Origin: Luteolibacter luteus
Lineage (GTDB): Bacteria; Verrucomicrobiota; Verrucomicrobiia; Verrucomicrobiales; Akkermansiaceae
Length of the DNA: 64,000 nucleotides
Direction: 5' to 3'
Assembly: GCF_012913485.1 (NCBI RefSeq)
Contig: NZ_CP051774.1
Span: 5,766,001 to 5,830,000, forward strand
Below the pieces are notes generated by a model, which searched no databases, was not told where the DNA came from, and saw nothing but the letters and a program-made list of their open reading frames with translations. Position numbers and translations under genes: made by a program. The first letter of the stretch is position 1. Every line of letters starts with the position of its first letter. Below are positions 44,201 to 52,400 of this stretch, in pieces.

Positions 44201-44726
44201 AGGACATGATGCCCATGTCGGCGCGGATTCCGGCCATGATGCGGATCATCCAGATGCGCTCGATGAAGCCGTCCTCGCTCTCGTAATTGAAGCCACCGGG
44301 CCAGATCGCGTGGCCATCACCATGCAGGCCATCGCCGAAGTTGTTGTAGGTGTCGAATTGGACCTGGTTCCCGTACTTGCCCTTCCAGACGCCCCCGGCG
44401 ATCAGGTTTCCATAGTTCGGGCCCGTGCCCATGCCGAAGGTATGACCACCTTCATGCAGCACCGTCCGGACCGTGCGCTGGCTACCGTAGCCCATGTAGC
44501 CATCATAGTTTCCTTCGGCAGTGGGAATCCCGGAATTGTAAAAGACATTCCAGTGCTTGTTGAAAGAGCCGTAGGTATTCACGAGCTGTGCCGCGGTGGC
44601 CACGGATGCGGCGACCTGCTGCTCGTTTGCCGAAGATCCTAGGTTCAGCGTGTAGGTGACGTCGGCGCGCGCGGAGGAAGCGGCGGCGAGCAATAGGGCG
44701 GATCGGGCCAAGGTCCGGAAGGACAT
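41202..44726 (-). CDS. Large secreted LamG/Ig protein with an HExxH N-terminal domain
   Basis: This exported protein of 1174 residues starts with a signal peptide (M-S-F-R-T-L-A-R-S-A-L-L). Residues 23 to about 190 include V-L-H-E-G-G-H-T-F-G-M-G-T-G (His91, Glu92, His95), a zincin HExxH-x-x-G pattern. The third metzincin ligand position is Thr101, so protease activity is uncertain. After it come an Ig-like domain (Y-K-N-G-A-P-L-V-N-G-G-D), a LamG domain (R-I-D-D-F-R-L-Y-A-K-A-L), cadherin-like Ig (N-Q-A-P-V-F-S-T), a second LamG (I-D-D-V-R-F-S-N-G-A-L) and the shared C-terminal module (D-P-D-E-D-G-I-A-N, S-S-D-L-Q-N-W). It is probably cell-surface located. Confidence 0.85.
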   Translation of the reverse strand: MSFRTLARSALLLAAASSARADVTYTLNLGSSANEQQVAASVATAAQLVNTYGSFNKHWNVFYNSGIPTAEGNYDGYMGYGSQRTVRTVLHEGGHTFGMGTGPNYGNLIAGGVWKGKYGNQVQFDTYNNFGDGLHGDGHAIWPGGFNYESEDGFIERIWMIRIMAGIRADMGIMSYTKEARNNAVVLGETAQFRVESPFAYAWQWYKNGAPLVNGGDISGANTATLRIANADAADGGSYYCAASGAGETLNSRARQLWVHNVPQLGQWNFNGTPANALNANHGATFGSPSYAVGKIAQSIDLDGVDDYVDLPDALGRTRDMTVATWVNWDGGGDWQRVFDFGTGTYQFLCLTPKAGGAGLRLALRDAINGKSAEYQVNSATLPTGQWVHLAAVLRGNYMSLYVNGKPVGSTFGIESSPADFPATNNYIGKSQFNDPYFNGRIDDFRLYAKALDGPEIWSLWGQSANQAPVFSTSLITLPNANALIPYASQSIASFATDADSDTLTFTKLNGPAWLTVAANGMLSGQPGSGDGGENTFVVRVSDPSGATSDATLKLQVFAPLSAPVTSSQTSPVADSDDAYYLATNITEGNTIGGTTNSPDNDALTYVAEDRTSKGQTFTTGANPQGYSLQSFTFAHVGWPVFTSNGTSYDIQPGDQWEFQIGTVTGTTKTPLLKYSATYDGAAITGSGTSGTGRYLTFNVSGMGVQLSPSTTYYFEIAPLSGDPFFELSSAKNGNYSGGTAFRGNTNGTIGTSATPLSGDYVFLANLEARSTTPASTVAWWNFEEGTANTYVPYSRTSDGQYEGSIVDRSGNANHLSAWTSNWHWYRAEVPAPTTPQTGAPNTLSMRNGSSFPAVSAIGTPLTNWSPTAWTIEATIRPEDATNGYQTFIGRDSRGTFSGDPALAAFYFAITPTGGLRVMFTDAAGNNWNVTTGANTLLDNKWYAVAANSDGDTLSLYLKNLSDGATSYTLLGTADISSSTNPAISTGAGDGGDWDPGVFSFARGLYNGGHTDRFFGNIDDVRFSNGALSPESFLYTTPPQSPTYATWAAGYPGMGASSGFNDDPDEDGIANGLENFLGTDPTTTSKGLQNIGKSASTFTFQHTQNGAPASDLTARYRWSSDLQNWNVSGATLGGTTVTFVATPNTPAPGTTTVTATIAGNTSAKIFVDLQVTQP

Positions 44727-45318
44727 GGATGGTCTGCTTGGGTTTTTGGGTTGGGTTACGAAACGTGCTCCTCGTCGATGGTGATGCGCTTGGGTTCCGC
44801 ATCCTTCGATTGATTCAATCAGTCGTCGCCAAGGATACGGAAGAAGCGGAAGCGCCGCGTGGAAGGGTGCGGTGCCGAGAGTGATCCCTGAGGATCGGAA
44901 AACGATGGGGCAGCGGGTTGGATCGGGGAGGGGCTCCCGGCGGCAATCTCGTCGATGTTCTCATCCCCGCAAGTGGAAGCGCGAGCCGGGGTATCGGGGC
45001 CGTCTTGCGGGTGGAGATCAAGATACATGGATGGGGGAACAGAGGGCAGGGAACAGCCCGCGTGATGAAGATGTTTCCGTCGCTTTGTCTAAATAGGAAA
45101 GGTTTCCTGTGAGAGCATTGATCGTTGGTGAAGGGCGGGTGGGCGCGAGGAATAGAGGGTTTCTGCGCGGAATTATCCCACTGGCTGCTAGTATTATCCC
45201 TCCGCCGCCTGGTATGATTGCGGCGTCTGGAGGTGGTCGGTGGCCGGGAATCCGGGGTTCCGCGCAGCTCGTAACGTGGCAAACTTGCGGAGCGCTATCA
45301 GTCGGGCGAAAGTGGCAG
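44727..45318. other. Intergenic region, no supported gene
   Basis: This 592-bp region lies upstream of the LamG/Ig gene (minus) and of the small membrane protein (plus). ORFs in it (such as 44815-45282 on the minus strand) are arginine/proline-rich and lack signals or domains. A short palindrome AGGAAA-GG-TTTCCT lies at about 45096-45109. No RNA gene or clear promoter pair was recognised. Confidence 0.4.
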
Positions 45319-45510
45319 ATGGATGGACCAAATGGAGGTAGCCCGCCCGGGCCGCGGGAGGAAATAGCATCGAAGCATTGGAATTTGCGACGGCGTGTTG
45401 AAGAAGCGACAAGCTCCGTGGGCGCGGTGCTTCTTGTGATCCTCTGCGGATTGGTCGCAGTGGGAATGATCTACGGCTTCGTGTGGCTCTTTTGGAGGGC
45501 CATCCCTTGA
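45319..45510 (+). CDS. Small single-helix membrane protein
   Basis: This is a predicted 63-residue protein with a charged N-terminal half (K-H-W-N-L-R-R-R-V-E-E-A) and one hydrophobic helix (A-V-L-L-V-I-L-C-G-L-V-A-V-G-M), ending in W-R-A-I-P. The ATG at 45319 was chosen because the longer ORF to 45109 has no protein-like features. It ends 5 bp before the convergent end of response regulator 3. No family is recognised, so it could still be a chance ORF, though the clean membrane helix favours a real gene. Confidence 0.5.
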   Translation: MDGPNGGSPPGPREEIASKHWNLRRRVEEATSSVGAVLLVILCGLVAVGMIYGFVWLFWRAIP

Positions 45511-45515
45511 GCCTC

Positions 45516-46142
45516 TCAGGCTTGAGGCCGGTATTTCAACGCGGCTTCGGTGCGCGACCTGACATGCAGCTTCGCGTAGATATGCTTCAGGTGCCAGCGC
45601 ACGGTATCGATTGAAATATAGAGCCGGTCCGCGATCTCGCGGTTGCTGAAGCCATTGGCAACAAGCTCGAGCACCTCCTTTTCGCGGCTGCTCAGATTGT
45701 CCACCTCCGCTGCAGACGACGACTGGTCTCTGAAATGCTGGATCACCTTGCGGGCGATCTCCGCGCTCATGGGCACGCCGCCGCCTTGCACTTCCTTGAT
45801 CGCGGCGAGCACTTGCTCCGGGCGTGAGCGCTTCAGGATGTAACCGGAGGCACCCGCGCGCAAAGCGCTGAAGATACGGTCCGGGTCTTCATAGACGGTT
45901 ACCATGATCACCATCACTTCCGGAAGCACGCGCTTCAGGAGGGAGGCGCACTCGATGCCGGACATGCTAGGGAGCTGGATGTCCATCAGCACGACCTGCG
46001 GTGCGAGCCGCGGCAGGTAGCGTAGCGCATCCTCCGCGGTCTCGTAGACGCCGACACACCAGTAGTCGGTGGAGAGCCCGACGATAGCCTTCAGCCCTTC
46101 GCGGGTGGTCTTGCTGTCTTCGACGATGGCGATCTTGATCAT
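45516..46142 (-). CDS. NarL/FixJ-family response regulator (pair 3)
   Basis: This 208-residue regulator has a receiver domain (Asp in V-V-L-M-D-I-Q-L-P-S-M-S-G, Lys in Y-I-L-K-R-S) and a LuxR-type helix-turn-helix (L-S-S-R-E-K-E-V-L-E-L-V ... V-R-W-H-L-K-H-I-Y). Its ATG overlaps the kinase gene's stop as ATGA (46139-46142), showing translational coupling with its partner. The sequence is very similar to regulator 1 (shared S-A-E-I-A-R-(R/K)-V and L-H-V-R-S-R-T-E-A-A), which suggests duplication of the pair. The giant PATR gene at 49415 lies upstream of the pair. Confidence 0.94.
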   Translation of the reverse strand: MIKIAIVEDSKTTREGLKAIVGLSTDYWCVGVYETAEDALRYLPRLAPQVVLMDIQLPSMSGIECASLLKRVLPEVMVIMVTVYEDPDRIFSALRAGASGYILKRSRPEQVLAAIKEVQGGGVPMSAEIARKVIQHFRDQSSSAAEVDNLSSREKEVLELVANGFSNREIADRLYISIDTVRWHLKHIYAKLHVRSRTEAALKYRPQA

Positions 46143-49100
46143 GGCAGTGATTTTTCCAGCGGGAGCAAGAGCCGGACTTCCGTGCCCTGCCCGGGTTTCG
46201 TTTCAATACCGGAGGATCCACCGAGCTCTCTCATGCGTGACTCGATTCCGCTCAGGCCGTCGCTGCCCGGCGGAGCCGCTGCGCTGCCGAAGCCGCGCCC
46301 GTTGTCGGAAAGAGTGATCTGGAGGACTCGGTTCCGGGCTTGCACGGAGAGATGTACCTCGGTGGCACCGGAGTGCTTTACGATATTATTCAGCGCCTCC
46401 TTGAAGGCGAGGAAGATCCCGTGGCGCATCCGGGAATCCAGCGGGTGTGCGGGAATGGCATCATCGATCTTGAAGCGGCAGTTGATCCCGGCGATGCCGA
46501 GGAAGCGCTGCGCAAAGAGCGAGAAATATCCGGCGAGATCCGCAGCGGAGTCGTAGCGCGGATTCACTGCCCACACGATTTCATCGAGCCCGGTGACCAT
46601 GGTGCAACAGACCTCGCTGAGCTGCTCCAGATAGCCTGCCTTCTGCTCCTGGGGGATTCCCGGATTCTGCACCAGCGAAGTGAGGATGCCTGCCTCGGTG
46701 AGTCCGGAGCCCAACTCGTCGTGGAGGTCCTGTGCGACGCGGCTGCGTTCCTGCTCAACTACGCGATGCCGCTCAAGCGCTTCACGGCTCTCGATCTCAC
46801 GTGCCAGTTCGGCGGAGCGCTTTGTCACCGTGCGACGCAGCACCGTGACCCATACCGAGGCGAGCAAGAGCCCGCCGGAAAGGATCGAGATCACCGTGAT
46901 CGTGTGGCGCGTTGTCCACCAAGGCCCGCGATAAATTACTTGGAGCTGCGAGGCATCGGCCAGGCGCAACTCGAAAGGATCCGGTCCCGGTGAGGAGCCG
47001 TCCGCCTGCGAGCTCACGTACACCCCGGTCAAACGCAGCACGCTGCCTTTGTCGAAGCGCTTCGGGAGCGTGGCGTCTGCAGGCACATAGGCCATGAATC
47101 GACTCGATCCCGAGCTCATTTCCAGCGCGCGCTCATCACGCCGCATGGTGTCGCTCAGCAAGGTGGCATCCAGATTCACCAGCGTGGAGTCCAGTCGCGC
47201 ATCGGGCAGGGTCGCCGTGCGGATGGTGGCTGGGGCAGGAAAGGGTGCGCTCCCGGTCTTTCTTGCACTGGCCTCCAGCAAGACGGGCGAGGGACCACCG
47301 AGTTGGGGAAAGCCGGAGGCCTCCACCTGATCGCCGGGCTTCAGGCCCACCGCCGTATGGCTGATAATGCGGAAGCCCTTCGTGCCATCGAAGAGCATGA
47401 ACTCCGGCGGTGCCGCATGAAGCAAGAGTCCTCCGACGCGAACGCGCTTCAGGACGCTGGACTGCGAGGTGAAGAGCAGAAGGTCCGCCGCACGGATCGA
47501 TGGGGCGGTGAAGGGATCTGCGGGTGTTGCTTCTTCCACGGCCATCAGTGCATCTCCCAGGCGGAACTCCGCAGGACGCACGCGGCCGGTGGCACTATCC
47601 CAGCTTGCGGTGTAGACGCCGCGCAGCCGTATCACGCTACCCGGGAGATGCGCTTTCTCCTCCCCAGTGAGGTGCGCGGTGGGCAGAGGATAAAGGAGGT
47701 TGTCGAGGATGGTCACCGTCCCGTTCGGCGTGAGCAGCGTCATCACCGCATCGGTCAGAGCGGTGACCACACCTTCGATTTCCACTTCCTCTGCGTCTAG
47801 GCTACCGCTGGCCAGTTGTTCGCGGGTTGGTCGCGCCGGCTTGGGCAAGGGCGCGTGTCCGACGAAGCTTGCGCGGTCCGCATGGATCACGGGTGAAAAG
47901 TCGCCGGGAGCAGTGTTGCCTGCGATGCGCCAGAGCTCGCCTACCTGCGGGGCATCACCGTTTGTCGGGCAGGCGTAGTGGATGAAGACACCGCCGGTGT
48001 CATCCTGCAGCACCACATGGCGCGGGGAAACATTTGTGACCACTCCCTCGATCTCCGCGCGGTAGGGTTTTCGCGCTTCATTGGGAGGAAGCTGCCTTAC
48101 CTCGAAAGCACGGCTTAGCGTACCATCGCGCTCGCGACGGTCACCGGTTACGCGCAGTTGTTGGGCAGACACGGCTACAAGGCCGTTCGAGCGGCGGAGA
48201 CCGGTGACCTGCACGCTCTTCCGCAGGAAGTCCGCGGGGATTTTTCCGGCGGGATCCGCGATGACCACGCGGATGGGATTCGAGTTGTCCGTAAGCTCGA
48301 GTTCGATCTGCTTGCCCGTCCACGAAGCGAAGTTGACGGTTCCTTCCGCGGTCACCCATCTTTCCCGGGAGCCGGCGACGATCGCTTGGGTGAGCGTGCT
48401 GGTCCGCAGCGGTGTGGGGCGCTTCGCTTCGAGAATGCGGTGGCGCACTTCAGGACGACCGACGAATACGCGCGAGCCGTCATCGGAGGTGATATTGAAA
48501 TCGTAGCGTCCCGTTGCGGGGACGCGCAGGTAACCTTCGAAGACGATGCCCACGTTTTCACGCAGCACGTTCGCGCCGAGATCGAAGTCCGCGATGACTC
48601 CCTTCTCCTGTGGCTGGAGCATCGAGAAGTCCGGCACGCCCCTCCAGGCACCTCCTGCATAGACTGCATAGCCGAGGCCAGGCGAAAGATCAGCGCTATC
48701 GCTGCCTCGGTGAAAGAGCATCTCCGGGGAGATCCTTTGCCGCGGCTTTCCCTCCCGCTCATATTCGATGACCAGCTTGGGCGCGCCGTAGTTGTTGTAC
48801 CATTCCACGCGAAGCGGCTGGAGATTCTCTTTTAGCCATGTGGCACCGGTGCGGGTTTGCACGGCATAGACTTCATCGAGATCCACCACGGGGCCGGTGC
48901 CGAGGCGAATGGCGATCGCACCGCGGGTGACGGGGCAATGCTCGCTCTCAATCTCGATGCTCTGCCCGACGGCTATGCCCTGCGGCAAGGATGGTAGCTC
49001 AAGCAACTCGGTGCCCGTCTCATCCTGCAGCGCGACAAGTCCGAGAGCCTCGCTCGCGGCACACACCGTGCCCTCGAGACGAAAGCTCAGGATTACGCGT

Positions 49101-49243
49101 CCACGCGTGTTGATCGACTCCCGCAGCTCGGAGAGCGGCAGTCGCGGCTCCTCTTGCGCGTGCACCGCAGAGCCATAAAGAAACCACGCCAAGCCAACGC
49201 TCAGCAACGCTCCGAGATGGCTTCGATGGCTCTTATCAGGCAT
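46139..49243 (-). CDS. Two-component sensor histidine kinase with OB-fold and PA14-like sensor (pair 3)
   Basis: This 1034-residue membrane sensor begins with a signal peptide. Residues about 45-125 look like an OB-fold (G-R-V-I-L-S-F-R-L-E-G-T-V, then A-L-Q-D-E-T-G-T-E). Residues 140-176 resemble the C-terminal half of a PA14 domain (L-R-V-E-W-Y-N-N-Y-G ... R-Q-R-I-S-P), and 190-265 the N-terminal half (Y-L-R-V-P-A-T-G-R-Y-D-F-N-I and S-D-D-G-S-R-V-F-V-G), an order reversed relative to a normal PA14. More OB-like repeats (V-T-N-V-S-P-R-H-V-V-L-Q-D-D-T-G-G) continue to about 780. A membrane helix, the HPK7-type domain with His841 (Q-D-L-H-D-E-L-G) and HATPase follow. PA14 domains typically bind sugars. 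Confidence 0.92.
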   Translation of the reverse strand: MPDKSHRSHLGALLSVGLAWFLYGSAVHAQEEPRLPLSELRESINTRGRVILSFRLEGTVCAASEALGLVALQDETGTELLELPSLPQGIAVGQSIEIESEHCPVTRGAIAIRLGTGPVVDLDEVYAVQTRTGATWLKENLQPLRVEWYNNYGAPKLVIEYEREGKPRQRISPEMLFHRGSDSADLSPGLGYAVYAGGAWRGVPDFSMLQPQEKGVIADFDLGANVLRENVGIVFEGYLRVPATGRYDFNITSDDGSRVFVGRPEVRHRILEAKRPTPLRTSTLTQAIVAGSRERWVTAEGTVNFASWTGKQIELELTDNSNPIRVVIADPAGKIPADFLRKSVQVTGLRRSNGLVAVSAQQLRVTGDRRERDGTLSRAFEVRQLPPNEARKPYRAEIEGVVTNVSPRHVVLQDDTGGVFIHYACPTNGDAPQVGELWRIAGNTAPGDFSPVIHADRASFVGHAPLPKPARPTREQLASGSLDAEEVEIEGVVTALTDAVMTLLTPNGTVTILDNLLYPLPTAHLTGEEKAHLPGSVIRLRGVYTASWDSATGRVRPAEFRLGDALMAVEEATPADPFTAPSIRAADLLLFTSQSSVLKRVRVGGLLLHAAPPEFMLFDGTKGFRIISHTAVGLKPGDQVEASGFPQLGGPSPVLLEASARKTGSAPFPAPATIRTATLPDARLDSTLVNLDATLLSDTMRRDERALEMSSGSSRFMAYVPADATLPKRFDKGSVLRLTGVYVSSQADGSSPGPDPFELRLADASQLQVIYRGPWWTTRHTITVISILSGGLLLASVWVTVLRRTVTKRSAELAREIESREALERHRVVEQERSRVAQDLHDELGSGLTEAGILTSLVQNPGIPQEQKAGYLEQLSEVCCTMVTGLDEIVWAVNPRYDSAADLAGYFSLFAQRFLGIAGINCRFKIDDAIPAHPLDSRMRHGIFLAFKEALNNIVKHSGATEVHLSVQARNRVLQITLSDNGRGFGSAAAPPGSDGLSGIESRMRELGGSSGIETKPGQGTEVRLLLPLEKSLP

Positions 49244-49342
49244 GGCAGGGATCAGCGACCATCCTCCGCAGTCCGGGGATGAAGAACAATCGCATTGCTT
49301 GGCATGAGCGTGTGAGCACGGCAGAGATCTGAGAATGAAGGA

Positions 49343-49376
49343 AGGTCCTCCCGGTATAACCCGTCCGGGAGGACCT
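49343..49376 (-). terminator. Hairpin downstream of the 1502-residue PATR gene
   Basis: The perfect 12-bp arms AGGTCCTCCCGG (49343-49354) and CCGGGAGGACCT (49365-49376) enclose a 10-base loop 39 bp after the stop of 49415-53923. The following minus-strand bases (TCCTTCATTC) are pyrimidine-rich but not a clean T-run, so this is a probable, not certain, terminator separating the PATR gene from kinase 3. Confidence 0.65.
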
Positions 49377-49414
49377 CATTACCCATTGCTGGGGACTAAC
49401 CCTGGAGATGCTTT

Positions 49415-52400
49415 TTACTGCTGGGCCACAAGCCGGGCAAAGAGCTTCTGGCCCACGGCGAGGCTTCGAGGGATGGAGACCACCACGCGGTCGACTCCCG
49501 TTCCGTAGAAGTCATTTGTCACGGTGATGACTACCCCATTGGTCCCATTTTCGGCGGTGGTCCAGCCGTCCAAGACGGAGCCGTACTGGACGGCGGGGAA
49601 GGGCGAGTAGTTCGACTGATCCGCGCGACGGAAAGTGAACTCGAACATGCTTCCGGCGATGGCGGCGGTGGGGAGTTTGCTCCCATCACCGGTGGTCGTC
49701 GGGTTTCCGCCGATCACGAACTCGATGCCATTTGAGATGCCGTCCTTGTCCGGGTCCGCACCGGCCAGCGCGTCATCGCCGCTGAGATTATATGGAGGAC
49801 TGGTGGCCCAGTTCAGATACGGATCGGAGCCGGGATTCACCAGGGCGATCTGGTTCGAGTTCGGGCCGTAGTGGTAGTTCAGGGTGTAGCCTGCGGGGAG
49901 GTTGTTGACCTGCGCGAAGGCCGTGCCGGTCAGTGCGCCATACTGGGCGAGTACATAGCTGCCAAGGGTCGACCCGCCGGGAAGTAGGGTGAGGTCGAGG
50001 GTGGCATTCGTGATGTCGAGCACACCCGTGACATTCACCCGATCCCCCGTGGCTCCATCGAGCTCCGCCTTCAGCGTGCCATTCAGCGCGAGATCCGTGC
50101 CGATGCTCAGTGTGCCTGCCGAGGTGCCCGGCGAAAGCGTGGCACCGCTGGCTATCGTGACAGTTCCGCCGATGCTTCCCGTGCCTTCCAGAGTGGCACC
50201 GCTATCCACGGTGACTGCACCGGCAGCGATGGATCCGCTGACCCGCAGCTTGCCTTCCTGGACGCTGGTCGCGCCGGTGTAGGTATTGACTGCGGCGAGA
50301 TCCATGGTGCCGGGGCCTTGTTTCCTCATGCCGCCGGGGGTGGTGCCGTTGTTGTTGCTTCCATCGCGGAAGGGCGCGGTGACCACCAGGTCCGGAGCAC
50401 TGCTGCCGGTCACATCACCCACGATGAAGGGGGTTGCGGGATCCAGATGGTTCTCATGCGCCGTGGTGGTTTCGATCAGCGAGGGCGTGCTGCCCGTCAC
50501 GGTGATCGTTCCGCGGAGCTCGAAGCCGCGATAAACCAAGGAGGTCTCTGCGGAAGCCCCCGAGATCTTGGCGCCGTTTAGCGTCACGTGCCCGAGCTCG
50601 TTGTAGGCGGTGGACGTCAGCGTCGCGCCATTCAGCACCAGCTGCATCATCGCGGCAGGATCCGTGTTGCCGTTTCCGAAGACGTTGTTCTGCTGCAGCG
50701 AGAGGAGCGTCGAGGCACCATTGAAGGTGAAGGTGCGTGCGCTGCTTGCCGGGCCGAAGTTTCCACGGATGGTGCGGAGCGTGCCGGCATTCACGGTGAG
50801 ATTTCCGGTCCAGCCCGGCTTCGGGGTGTCGAAGCTGGTGATGCCGCTGGAATCCACGATGATCTCGCCGCTGCTGTTCTGCGTCCAGTCTCCGCTGAGG
50901 CTGGTATTTCCGGTGCCTTGCACGCGGAGCACTCCGTTGTTCGTGACCGGGTTCACGAAGCTGGCATTCCCCGCGGGATGCCAGATGAACTCCGCGCCGG
51001 GAGCGATGATCACGGGGCTGAGCGGGCTGATCGAGCCGCTGGTTCCATTGCCCACTTGCAGGGTGCCTGCATTGACCACCGTGCTGCCGATGTAGGTATT
51101 GTCATTGGTCAGCGTGACCTTTGCGGTGCCGTCCTTGATCAGATCGGCAGGCCCGCCGAGGCCGGTGCCGCTGAGGGTGTAGGCGAGCGTCGAGTTGTTG
51201 AAGAGCACCTCACCCGGCGTGATGCTGCCGCTGATGACGACATTGCCGGTGGCGGCGCTGTCATCAAATTGCACGAGGTCGGTCTGGAAATAGGGAGCCG
51301 TCCCGGCGTTCGAAAGCAACGCCCAGTTTTGAGCATTGTTCAGGCTCCAATCGGAGCCATTTGTTCCCTTCCACACGAGGCTGTCGATCTCGGTGATCAC
51401 GAGATCCACGGAGGTATCCGCGACATTGTGCGAAAGCGTGGCGGTAATGTGCGGGCGCGAGCCGATGGCAAAGGCTCCGTAGCCTGTGCCGCTGATCGTG
51501 CCTTCATATTCGAAGAGCGGATAGGTGCCGGGAGACAGGCCCGGTGCGGCAGCAATGTTGATGCTGTGCGTGCCGGTGGTCGTCAGTCCGCCAGGATCGA
51601 CGACAGCGAGGAGGTCGGGAGTGGTGCCGATGCGGAAGCTGGAGGAACTCCCCGAGGCGAGATTCAAGGTGTGAACAACGCCCGCCTGAGGAAGGATGGG
51701 CGTGCCCGTCTTGATGGTGGCACCCGAGGCGAGATTGATGGTGCCGCCAGTCTCGCCCCCGATCTGGAGGCTGCCCGCATTCACGTTCGTGGGACCGGCG
51801 AAGGTGTTCGTGCCGGAGAGTGCGAGGTTTCCGGTGCCGGTCTTCGTGATGCTGCCCGTGCCGCCGAGTGCGCCGGAGAGCGTGATGTCGTGGCTGCCGG
51901 TATCAATGGTGGTCGCGTCGGTGACGTTGATCGCCAGCGGGGATGACCACGATGTCAATGCGCCAAGCGTGCCGGCACCGAGATTGATCGTCTTGTTCTG
52001 CGTGCCGCCGCTGACGATACCATCGGCACCGATATTGAGATGCCCGCCGGTGAGATTGATGGTGGAGGCTTGGTTCTTGTCGTTGTAGCCCATGTTCACC
52101 GCCTTGAGGTTCACCGTGGCGGAGCCGCTCACATTGAGGGTGGCAGTACCGTCCCAGGAGAGATAAAGCGGTGCGCCGGTGAGATTCAGCGCACCCGCGC
52201 TGATGTTGTAAACGGTGGTCCCGCCGCCCCAGTGGCCCCAGCGGTTGGAAAGGTCATTGCCGCCGGGATTGTTGGTGATGCCGGTGTTTGTCACCGTGCC
52301 TCCGGTCTGCGTGACAGTGATCGCGGCATTGGTTTGATCACCGAGCACGAGGTCGTCGGTTACATTCAGCTGAGCGTTTCCGGAGATGGAAAGGGCATGG

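Noticed and set aside
50588..51946. Plus-strand ORF of 452 codons antisense to the 1502-residue PATR gene
   Set aside because: Low-complexity mirror of the Ser/Thr/Gly repeats; no signal or domain.
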